The notes under the pieces are model-generated. The model did not search any database and was not told where the DNA came from. It was given only the letters and a program-made list of their open reading frames with translations. The position numbers were made by a program, and so were the translations under genes. This document shows positions 34,677-40,746 of a stretch of DNA of 40,788 bases, in pieces; within the stretch, counting starts at the first letter, position 1; every line of letters begins with the position of its first letter. Source of the DNA: CBIFWW01 sp966186435 (GTDB taxonomy: Bacteria > Pseudomonadota > Gammaproteobacteria > Enterobacterales > Enterobacteriaceae). The stretch covers positions 1-40,788 of the forward strand of contig CBIFWW010000012.1 of the NCBI GenBank assembly GCA_966186435.1, in the 5' to 3' direction.

Positions 34677-34702
34677 CCGGTTAAAAATGCTGCTTTAACC
34701 GG
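34677..34702 (+). repeat. Hairpin after the peptide-binding gene
   Basis: Inverted repeat CCGGTTAAA / TTTAACCGG with an 8-base loop, 13 bases past the stop. No T-tract follows, so it is either a factor-dependent 3' end or a protective hairpin, not a standard terminator. Confidence 0.45.
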
Positions 34703-34812
34703 CAGTTCGCCGCAAAAACAGTCAAATAACACGGGTTTGGTTGTTTTTCAGGCGAACGAATCAATTGATGCTTTACATGTCCCGAGGGGATGTTTATAGT
34801 GCATCCCACTTA

Positions 34813-34900
34813 GGAAGCGTGGCCGAGCGGTTGAAGGCACCGGTCTTGAAAACCGGCGACCCGAAAGGGTTCTAGAGTTCGAATCTCTACGCTTCCGCCA
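34813..34900 (+). tRNA. serT: tRNA-Ser (anticodon UGA)
   Basis: An 88-base type II tRNA. The acceptor arm GGAAGCG pairs with CGCTTCC and is followed by encoded GCCA. The anticodon stem-loop CGGTCTTGAAAACCG has anticodon TGA in the loop. A long variable arm CGACCCGAAAGGGTTC and the T-arm AGAGTTCGAATCTCT complete it. It reads UCA and related serine codons, and is nearly identical to E. coli serT, which also lies beyond yccA. Confidence 0.98.
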
Positions 34901-34906
34901 AATTCG

Positions 34907-34939
34907 AAACCCAAGCTGCATAGCAGCTTGGGTTTTTTC
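34907..34939 (+). terminator. Rho-independent terminator after serT
   Basis: A 13-bp perfect stem AAACCCAAGCTGC / GCAGCTTGGGTTT with a 3-base loop is followed by TTTC, 6 bases beyond the tRNA. Confidence 0.93.
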
Positions 34940-35378
34940 ATATGTGCTGATTTTCAGTTTACCATTGCTGTCTGATATGCTCTTAGGGCATAAGAATGTA
35001 TCAGGCGGGTTCTCGACCAATGTGATTTTTCATTTTGTGGCCAGCGCCCCCGAATAATGCCTAGCGATAATATCATTAAGCTTATCAAGACGTATCAGGT
35101 GTACCACATACCACCAACTTATGCCTGAAATTAAAGTAGTGACCAAGCATTTGAAACAACAGTAATATCTTGAAAACCGTTAATCGTAATAATGATTAGT
35201 CTTTACATATCTTATTCGCAATGCCGATGAAAGCGCTGGAATTAACCGCATTACCCGCAATCTGTGAGCCTGGCATCAACCTTGGGTTTATCAATCATTA
35301 TTCGATGCCCAGAACGGTCTGATGGCATTACATATTAAGGTGCTATAGGCTTAGCGGAATTGTATTAGGGGTATCAAT
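34940..35378. other. Gene-poor interval between serT and the lipoprotein gene
   Basis: About 440 bases without a supported gene. It holds an imperfect palindrome (34972-35004) and two short overlapping open stretches near 35221-35348. One encodes 33 residues from an ATG (MPMKALELTALPAICEPG...). The other reads 35226-35348 and is interrupted by one TGA. Neither has a good ribosome site or a recognised match. The interval may be decayed coding sequence; I see no tRNA 3'-end duplication that would mark an integration site. Confidence 0.5.
34972..35004. repeat. 33-bp imperfect palindrome downstream of serT
   Basis: CTGATA-TGC-TCTTA-GGGCA-TAAGA-ATG-TATCAG: outer 6-bp and inner 5-bp arms pair perfectly around a 3x3 internal mismatch and a 5-base loop. 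It lies 72 bases past the serT end and has no T-tract, so a protein site or RNA element is as likely as a terminator. Confidence 0.5.
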
Positions 35379-36002
35379 ATGAACAACATACTTTTCGCGC
35401 TATTACCCGTTTTAGCCTTCACGCTGGCTGGCTGTGATAATGCCTCTGAGCCGGTTTCTCAACAGGCTGATGCAGCCACTGTGTTTAGTCAAAAGGCCGT
35501 CTGGCAGGGCAATATTGATCGCTGCTATGACCAGGACAATATAGATAGCTGCGTAATCGCCACCATTGAAAAATCCGGGAACGTAGACGCTGCCAGGGCA
35601 GCCCGTTATTTGGCGAAAAAAGGCGAGGTTGGTTACCTTTCAGGCTGGCAAAAAGTGGGGTCAGTGGGTATTGCAGAAGTAAAATACCCTTTCCGGGCCA
35701 ATACCAATAGTGAAACGCTGTTGATTCCGCTGACAGGTAAAGCGGTGGAGGTAGCCAGTTTTGCTGAAAAACCAGAGGCCCTGGCTGGCTGGCAGACTTT
35801 TGCCAAACAGCACCCCGATGCCAGCCCATGGCCACCCGGCGAACTGATTGCCAGCAAATCGGATTCACGCGGGGCTAGCTTTGTTTTTGGTTACCAGATT
35901 AGGACTTGCCATGCCTGTGAAAATATCGCTAGCGCGCAGGTTCGTTACGCCTTCAATACTAAAGGACAATTTGTTAAAAGTGAGTTAATTAGCATTAAAT
36001 AA
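35379..36002 (+). CDS. Unrecognised lipoprotein, probably retained in the inner membrane
   Basis: A 207-residue protein I cannot assign to a named family. The signal sequence MNNILFALLPVLAFTLAGC ends in lipobox LAGC with the lipidated cysteine at 19. Aspartate at +2 is the Lol-avoidance signal, so the protein should stay in the inner membrane facing the periplasm. Four more cysteines occur: Cys49 and Cys58 (RCYDQDNIDSC) and a C-x2-C pair at 177 and 180 (TCHAC) near the C-terminus. This could allow two disulfides or metal binding. AGGGG lies 7 bases before the ATG and supports the start. It stands alone, flanked by long non-coding intervals on both sides. Confidence 0.75.
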   Translation: MNNILFALLPVLAFTLAGCDNASEPVSQQADAATVFSQKAVWQGNIDRCYDQDNIDSCVIATIEKSGNVDAARAARYLAKKGEVGYLSGWQKVGSVGIAEVKYPFRANTNSETLLIPLTGKAVEVASFAEKPEALAGWQTFAKQHPDASPWPPGELIASKSDSRGASFVFGYQIRTCHACENIASAQVRYAFNTKGQFVKSELISIK

Positions 36003-36389
36003 TACATGCTTATGGGCGGAAGTGAACGATCTTGTTGCAGTGGAAAAGCGCCAAAAAAAGAGAGTACCCCCTGAAACTATAGTGATTGTCCGAAATTAGA
36101 CAAAATTTAATTTTTGTTAACTACCTCAAATATATCACTTCTTACACAATCTGACCTTTTATCGGAATAGGGGGGATTGTTAAACCACAGGCCGGCGTGC
36201 ACACTTGCTCCCGGTCGCTAAAGCGGCCAGCTGCAACGTGTTTCCCCACACCTTGTCTATCTAACGGCCATTCCAAACCTGGCTTCTGATAAGCAGGTTA
36301 TCTCACCGGGGCGCCCTTTGAGCGTAATGCCCATTCCATGATGGTCGTGGGCCAGAATCAGCTAGTTTGCTCCTATGCCGGAAAGCCTT
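36003..36389. other. Long intergenic region upstream of lpxP
   Basis: About 390 bases with no supported gene. It contains an AT-rich block (36080-36160) with an 18-bp perfect inverted repeat TTGTC-N8-GACAA at 36086-36103. A GC-richer block (36190-36310) with two potential RNA hairpins follows, GGTCGC-TAAA-GCGGCC near 36215-36230 and a bulged stem AACCTG(G)CTT / AAGCAGGTT at 36276-36299. It could be a promoter and long leader for lpxP, or include a small RNA. I cannot place a promoter with confidence. Confidence 0.5.
36086..36103. promoter_or_regulatory. Inverted repeat TTGTC-N8-GACAA, possible operator
   Basis: Perfect 5-bp half sites (6 bp if ATTGTC/GACAAA is read loosely) separated by 8 bases, next to TATAGT (36078-36083), which could serve as a -10. 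The size and spacing are those of a dimeric regulator site; which protein is unknown. Confidence 0.35.
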
Positions 36390-37313
36390 ATGAATCGTCG
36401 TGCTTTATTCACATTATCGCTGTTACGCCCAGGATACTGGCCTCATTGGCTGGGCCTTGGTCTGTTATGGCTTATCGTCCAATTACCTTACCCGGTGCTA
36501 CTGCGCCTGGGTTCCTCGTTAGGTGCCATTTCCCGCCGCTTCCTGAAGCGCCGTGAACGGATTGCTCACCGTAACCTTGAGCTGTGCTTCCCTCAATGGA
36601 GCGAAGACCAGCGTGAACAGGTGTTAACTGAAAACTTTACCTCATTGGGCATGGCCTTGATTGAAACCGGCATGGCCTGGTTCTGGTCTGATGCCCGCAT
36701 GCATAAGTGGACTCAGGTGGAAGGTTTATGTGAGTTGCAGGCCGCCCAGCGTGACAACCGTGGCGTGATGGTTATTGGCACCCACTTTATGTCCCTGGAT
36801 CTTGGTGGCCGTGTGATGGGGCTTTCCCAGCCGATGATGGCTACCTATCGCCCCCATAACAATCCAATGATGGAATGGGCGCAAACTCGTGGCCGCTTAC
36901 GGTCTAACAAAGCGATGATTGGCCGTAAAAACCTGCGTAAGCTGGTGAGTGAGCTGCGTAAAGGTGAAGCGGTGTGGTTTGCTCCAGACCAGGATAATGG
37001 CCGTGCCGGTAGCGTATTCGCTCCGTTCTTTGGTGTGAATGAAGCCGCCACCAGCTCCGGGCCATTTGTGCTATCTAAGCTGTCCGGGGTAGGGATGCTG
37101 ACAGTTTCACTAATTCGTAAACGCGATGGTTCCGGTTACAAGTTGTTCATCAGCCCAAAATTGCAGGATTATCCAGAGAATGATGAACAGGCTGCCGCGG
37201 TTTATCTGAATCATGTGATTGAGCGCGAGATCCTGCGGGCGCCGGAACAATATCTATGGGTGCACCGGCGCTTTAAAACCCGCCCGGAAGGGCAGGTGTC
37301 ACTTTACTCCTGA
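36390..37313 (+). CDS. lpxP: Lipid A palmitoleoyltransferase LpxP
   Basis: Kdo2-lipid IVA acyltransferase of the LpxL/LpxM/LpxP family in the inner membrane. It transfers a secondary acyl chain from acyl-ACP during lipid A synthesis. In E. coli LpxP is the cold-induced member and uses palmitoleoyl-ACP. The sequence GVMVIGTHFMSLDLGGRVMG, then LSQPMMATYRPHNNPMMEW, follows LpxP more closely than LpxL. The catalytic H-x4-D/E motif is His132...Asp137, and one membrane anchor occupies about residues 17-40. The start at 36390 gives 307 residues and aligns the RPGYW segment with LpxP (306); an ATG five codons upstream is possible. A terminator follows. Confidence 0.93.
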   Translation: MNRRALFTLSLLRPGYWPHWLGLGLLWLIVQLPYPVLLRLGSSLGAISRRFLKRRERIAHRNLELCFPQWSEDQREQVLTENFTSLGMALIETGMAWFWSDARMHKWTQVEGLCELQAAQRDNRGVMVIGTHFMSLDLGGRVMGLSQPMMATYRPHNNPMMEWAQTRGRLRSNKAMIGRKNLRKLVSELRKGEAVWFAPDQDNGRAGSVFAPFFGVNEAATSSGPFVLSKLSGVGMLTVSLIRKRDGSGYKLFISPKLQDYPENDEQAAAVYLNHVIEREILRAPEQYLWVHRRFKTRPEGQVSLYS

Positions 37314-37336
37314 TTGCTATCACCTGATTTGAACAG

Positions 37337-37365
37337 CGGGGCACATTGCGTGCCCCGTTTTTTTT
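37337..37365 (+). terminator. Rho-independent terminator after lpxP
   Basis: 8-bp stem CGGGGCAC / GTGCCCCG, 5-base loop, then eight T. It lies 23 bases past lpxP and just before the convergent regulator gene's stop. Confidence 0.95.
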
Positions 37366-37374
37366 ACCATGTGG

Positions 37375-37923
37375 TTAACGCTGCTCCGCCACCAGCAGGG
37401 CCATGGTGTCTGGCTCCAGCGCCTTAAATACATGCTCCTGATCGGCGGGATAACTAATATAATCCCCCGCTTCGAAGGCCTCCGGGCCGGTAGTTAACCC
37501 CACCAGCGCCCGGCCCTGCATTACAATAATATGCTCAACGGAACCAGGCGGGTGGGGATGAGATATCCGATCGGCACCCGGTTGGGCTTCTAACAGGTAA
37601 ACATCCCGACGGGCACCCGGCGGGCAGGCTGCTAGCAGTGTTGCCACGTAATGGGCTTGTTTTGCTATCACTTTTAGCCCCTCACCCCGGCGGATCACTT
37701 GAGTGGGGTGGCTGTCTGGCTCCAGTAAGCGAGCAAAGGGAATATTTAACGCCACACATAATGCCCATAGGGTTTCCAGGCTGGGGTTGCCGCTCCCGGC
37801 TTCAATTTGAGATAGAGTTGACTTGGCAATTCCCGCACGGCGGGCCACTTCCGCTAAAGACAGCCCCGCTCGGGTGCGCTCGCGCACTAAGCTTTGAGAG
37901 ATAATTTCAATAGGTTGGTCCAT
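37375..37923 (-). CDS. XRE-family regulator with C-terminal cupin domain
   Basis: Transcription factor of 182 residues with an N-terminal lambda-repressor-type helix-turn-helix (about 8-65; GLSLAEVARRAGIAKSTLSQ is the recognition region). A cupin domain follows (about 100-175; HPHPPGSVEHIIVMQGRA and GDYISYPADQEHVF carry the conserved His/Glu and Gly positions), which may sense a small molecule. It is transcribed divergently from an AzlC/AzlD exporter pair, a common pairing, so it most likely controls those genes and itself. ATG at 37923 is preferred; a GTG two codons earlier is possible. Repeated TTCGTTCG elements lie in the shared promoter region. Confidence 0.88.
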   Translation of the reverse strand: MDQPIEIISQSLVRERTRAGLSLAEVARRAGIAKSTLSQIEAGSGNPSLETLWALCVALNIPFARLLEPDSHPTQVIRRGEGLKVIAKQAHYVATLLAACPPGARRDVYLLEAQPGADRISHPHPPGSVEHIIVMQGRALVGLTTGPEAFEAGDYISYPADQEHVFKALEPDTMALLVAEQR

Positions 37924-37934
37924 AGACACCCAGT

Positions 37935-38010
37935 GTTCGGTAAATAAAACAATTCGTTCGCTTGATAAGGCGAATCACTGCGTTCATTATAATGGAATTT
38001 TCGTTCGGTA
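37935..38010. promoter_or_regulatory. Divergent promoter region with repeated GTTCG elements
   Basis: The gap between the regulator and azlC holds GTTCGGTA at 37935-37942, TTCGTTCG at 37953-37960, a CGTTCA half at 37981-37986 and TTCGTTCGGTA at 38000-38010. An ATTATAAT block at 37986-37993 supplies a perfect -10 TATAAT on both strands; the -35 elements are poor. Repeats flanking overlapping -10 boxes fit an operator for the XRE-cupin protein; this is inferred. Confidence 0.5.
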
Positions 38011-38022
38011 TGGATCAATAAG

Positions 38023-38691
38023 ATGATTATGCAGCGGTTGCACCACCTCGATAATGCCACGTTGCGCGCCATCGCCCTGGTGTGCCTGGCGGTAGGTATT
38101 GTCGGCGTTTCCTATGGCTCATTGGCGGTTTCCTGGGGCTTCCCGGTATGGTTCCCGGTATTGACTGCCCTGATAGTATTGGCCGGGGCCTCTGAATTTA
38201 TGTTTATTGCCATTATCGCAGCGGGCGGTAGCCCGATTGCCGCCGCGCTGGCCGGGTTGCTGGTTAATGCCCGTCACTTCCCTTTTGGGATTGCGGTGCG
38301 TGGCCTGGTGGGGCAGGGGATGGTGCTATTATTGGGTAGCCACATTATGAATGATGAGAGCGTAGTATTCGGCTTAAGCCAACCCACCCAGGAAAAACGT
38401 CAGGCCGCTTTCTGGCTATGTGGCACTGGTGTGGCGGTGATATGGCCGCTAGGTGCCTTACTGGGAGCGCTGGTGGGTAAAATTCTACCCGATCCGCAAA
38501 CCATCGGGTTGGATGCGGTGTTTCCCGCCATTTTGCTGGCGCTGGTGGTGCCGGCCTTTAAATCAAAAGTAACGCTGACCCGGGCTAGCATTGGTGCAGC
38601 TCTCACTCTGGTGGCAGTTCCCTTTGTGCCGGTAGGTATGCCGGTATTGTTATCTTTGGCAGGCCTGGTAGCCGGAAGGAAAAAATCATGA
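38023..38691 (+). CDS. AzlC-family branched-chain amino acid exporter, large subunit
   Basis: Inner-membrane protein of 222 residues from the AzlC/YgaZ family, which with an AzlD partner exports branched-chain amino acids or related compounds. Several hydrophobic helices are evident (IALVCLAVGIVGVSYGSLAV, VLTALIVLAGASEFMFIAII, ALLGALVGKI and AILLALVVPAFKS). The family motif GASEFM and an arginine-histidine pair in LLVNARHFPFGIAVRG match the AzlC pattern AGASQF...MDVRHVLYG of YgaZ. A second ATG at 38029 is possible. The last bases overlap the next gene (ATGA). The divergent XRE-cupin gene probably regulates it. The substrate is not shown by the sequence. Confidence 0.88.
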   Translation: MIMQRLHHLDNATLRAIALVCLAVGIVGVSYGSLAVSWGFPVWFPVLTALIVLAGASEFMFIAIIAAGGSPIAAALAGLLVNARHFPFGIAVRGLVGQGMVLLLGSHIMNDESVVFGLSQPTQEKRQAAFWLCGTGVAVIWPLGALLGALVGKILPDPQTIGLDAVFPAILLALVVPAFKSKVTLTRASIGAALTLVAVPFVPVGMPVLLSLAGLVAGRKKS

Positions 38692-39011
38692 CCATAACCT
38701 ATGGGCTGATGGGAGGCCTGGCGTTACTTGGATTTGGCACCTGGCTGATGCGCTTTTCTGGAGCGCTGTTGGGCAATAAGATGACCTTCTCTGACCATGC
38801 CCGTAGCCTGCTTTCTGACGGGGCTACCACTTTGCTGTTCGCCGTGGCCATGAGTTGCACCTTCTATGAAGGCGTTTCTTTTGCCGGTTACGCCCGGGTG
38901 GCAGGGGTGGCGGTAGCGGTATTATTCGCCTGGCGCAAAGCGCCATTAATAGCGGTGATTGCCGTGGCGGCGCTTGTTACTGGGCTGTTACGCTATGTTG
39001 GCGTGCACTAA
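38688..39011 (+). CDS. AzlD-family branched-chain amino acid exporter, small subunit
   Basis: Inner-membrane protein of 107 residues with three to four helices (MGGLALLGFGTWLMRFSGAL, TTLLFAVAMSCTFYEG, AVAVLFAWRKAPLIAVIAVA). The TWLMRFSG segment near the N-terminus and the APLIAVIAVAALVTGLLR end are typical of AzlD/YgaH. It starts inside the stop codon of the AzlC gene (ATGA), so the two are translationally coupled and made together. Confidence 0.86.
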   Translation: MTITYGLMGGLALLGFGTWLMRFSGALLGNKMTFSDHARSLLSDGATTLLFAVAMSCTFYEGVSFAGYARVAGVAVAVLFAWRKAPLIAVIAVAALVTGLLRYVGVH

Positions 39012-39107
39012 ACCATTATCAGAAAGCAGCGTTAACCGGGGGCCAGGTTTCACAGCTCAGTAACAAAGGCTATGATTGAGATACACTCCGTCATACAGGG
39101 AAAAGGT

Positions 39108-40034
39108 ATGAAACTTCGTCTTCTTGCATTCAGCGCCTTGATGATGGCTGCCCAGGCCGCACAAGCGGTGAGTTATCCTTTGCCGCCGCCGGGTAGCCGG
39201 TTGGTGGGGAGTAACATCACCATCACTGTTCCAGAGGGCAACACCCAGCCGCTGGAGTTTTTTGCTGCCCAGCACGGGCAAGGACTGAGCAATATGTTGG
39301 AGGCGAACCCCGGCGTCGATCCCTTCCTGCCCAAACCCGGTACCCAGCTGGTGATCCCCGCCCAGATCATTCTGCCGGATACCCCTCGCGAGGGTATTAT
39401 TGTTAACAGTGCCGAGATGCGTATTTATTACTATCCAATTGGCACTAACACGGTAGAAATCCTGCCAATTGGCATCGGCCAGGCAGGGCGTGAGACACCG
39501 CGTAACTGGGTCACTAAAGTGGAGCGTAAGCAGGAAGCGCCAGCCTGGACGCCAACGGCCAATACTCGTAAAGAGTACGCCAGCCGTGGTGAAACCCTAC
39601 CGGCCTTCGTGCCTGCCGGGCCAGAAAACCCGATGGGCCTGTATGCCATTTATATTGGCAAGCTGTACGCCATTCACGGTACTAATGCCAACTTCGGGAT
39701 CGGCTTAAGGGTCAGCCAGGGGTGTATTCGCCTGCGGGATGCCGATATAAAATATCTGTTTGAATCAGTGCCGGTGGGCACCCGGGTGCAGCTTATCGAC
39801 CAGGCGCTGAAGTACACCACGGAGCCTGACGGTAGCCAGTGGGTTGAAGCCCATGAACCGCTGTCCCGCAACCGCGGGGAATATGAATCGGATAAAAAGG
39901 TGCCGATTAGCGTGACTCCGGTCGTGCGCCAGTGGATGCAATCCGGCTATGAGCCACAGATCCAAAAAGCGCTGGAGCGCCGCTCGGGGATGCCGGTAAA
40001 CATCAGCAACCCGGAAGCGTCACAGGCGCTTTAA
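39108..40034 (+). CDS. ldtA: L,D-transpeptidase LdtA (ErfK)
   Basis: Periplasmic YkuD-family enzyme that attaches Braun's lipoprotein to the diaminopimelate of peptidoglycan stem peptides. The start MKLRLLAFSALMMAAQAAQA, with AAAAGG just upstream, gives 308 residues; a longer frame from 39072 is not needed. The signal peptide is cleaved after AQAAQA (residue 20). A LysM-like domain lies at about 37-86 (ITVPEGNTQPLEFFAAQHG). The catalytic domain (about 97-232) shows His190 in YAIHGTNANFGIG and Cys206 in RVSQGCIRLRD. GQAGRETPRNWVTKVERKQE matches LdtA rather than LdtB or LdtC. A tRNA-Asn gene downstream recalls the E. coli asnV-ldtA neighbourhood. Confidence 0.95.
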   Translation: MKLRLLAFSALMMAAQAAQAVSYPLPPPGSRLVGSNITITVPEGNTQPLEFFAAQHGQGLSNMLEANPGVDPFLPKPGTQLVIPAQIILPDTPREGIIVNSAEMRIYYYPIGTNTVEILPIGIGQAGRETPRNWVTKVERKQEAPAWTPTANTRKEYASRGETLPAFVPAGPENPMGLYAIYIGKLYAIHGTNANFGIGLRVSQGCIRLRDADIKYLFESVPVGTRVQLIDQALKYTTEPDGSQWVEAHEPLSRNRGEYESDKKVPISVTPVVRQWMQSGYEPQIQKALERRSGMPVNISNPEASQAL

Positions 40035-40035
40035 A

Positions 40036-40149
40036 TTACTGCGACCCTAGGATCACAAATACTGCCACAATCACCAGCACGATAATAAATCCGCGCCAGG
40101 TAGCAGCCCGGCGCGGGGCTTCTGGTATTCGCGTATTTTTAGTTTTCAT
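40036..40149 (-). CDS. Candidate 37-residue single-helix membrane protein
   Basis: The minus strand encodes MKTKNTRIPEAPRRAATWRG followed by a hydrophobic run FIIVLVIVAVFVILGSQ and a stop, 37 residues. The basic N-terminus and hydrophobic C-terminus suggest a small membrane protein with its tail inside. An ATG four codons upstream (40161) is in frame; ribosome sites are weak for both. The stop lies one base from the end of ldtA, convergent. An inverted repeat CCGCGCC / GGCGCGG (40091-40116) lies inside the frame and could instead belong to the ldtA 3' end. I know no homologue by name. Confidence 0.5.
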   Translation of the reverse strand: MKTKNTRIPEAPRRAATWRGFIIVLVIVAVFVILGSQ

Positions 40150-40294
40150 CTCAAGCTTCATCCATTTGTATTTTCGATATTTTAATCAGCCAGCGGCGAT
40201 TGCCCAGTCCCTGAGTCTTATTTAGCGGCCCCTTTCACGTAATCTTTAGGGATAGCTCGCAAAAGTATGCCGCCCCCCTGTTATCTAAAGGGTA

Positions 40295-40323
40295 TTTACA
40301 CAGATAACCGTAACTTATAGATT
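40295..40323 (+). promoter_or_regulatory. Promoter upstream of the broken reading frame
   Basis: TTTACA and TAGATT are separated by exactly 17 bases. TTATCT / AGATAA arms (40281-40286 and 40302-40307) overlap the -35, which could be an operator. It lies about 75 bases before an ATG with a good ribosome site. Confidence 0.5.
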
Positions 40324-40397
40324 GTGCCGGTTTAGCCAGGTTACGTGGTACAAAATCGCGCCACTACGGCCGCATTACTATTTGAAAGGACGTTATT

Positions 40398-40710
40398 ATG
40401 CTGCGTCAAAACCCGTCAGGCCATATGCCTGAGGTATCGCCGAAATTCCTTCCACTGAGCGGGTAGGGCCAGAAACCAGCCTTGGTAAATTCGCCAAGGT
40501 GGACCCAGAATCGTTGCAATTCTCCGAAGAAGTCGCCAGTACCAACGTGAAGCTGGGGGAAGGTTACCAACGCTTGCGTAACGAGTTTGAAAGGCGGGTA
40601 AAGACTTCAGCTTATTTATCGGGGTGTTTGCCGCATCCCGGTTTTTTATATTCGTGAAGCAGTAGGGGCCTGGATGTTATCCTCTTGGTCCAAGGCCAGA
40701 AAAGCAAGAG
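40398..40710 (+). pseudogene. Broken reading frame of unknown family
   Basis: AAAGGA lies 7 bases before an ATG that opens MLRQNPSGHMPEVSPKFLPL and stops after 22 codons. Protein-like sequence continues in another frame (about 40436-40612) with TERVGPETSLGKFAKVDPES, then SLQFSEEVASTNVKLGEGYQ and RLRNEFERR. It moves to a further frame as KDFSLFIGVFAASRF, and finally as YIREAVGAWMLSSWSKARKA up to the terminator. Three or more shifts within 300 bases indicate a decayed gene of roughly 95-100 residues. I do not recognise the family. Sequencing error is an alternative explanation for the shifts. Confidence 0.5.
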
Positions 40711-40746
40711 GCCCGCTTAAGTTTCCTTAAGCGGGCTTCTTAAATT
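40711..40746 (+). terminator. Rho-independent terminator
   Basis: Perfect 11-bp stem GCCCGCTTAAG / CTTAAGCGGGC, loop TTTC, then TTCTTAAATTT on the plus strand. The minus-strand tail CTCTTGCTTTTC is also T-rich, so it may end both the degraded gene and the tRNA-Asn transcript. Confidence 0.82.

Noticed and set aside
34748..35020. Minus-strand 90-residue ORF across serT containing RKRRDSNSRTLSGRR
   Set aside because: It is the antisense translation of the tRNA gene and its terminator, a well-known false gene pattern.
36338..36556. 72-residue ORF overlapping the start of lpxP
   Set aside because: Another frame of lpxP DNA for most of its length, with no family character.
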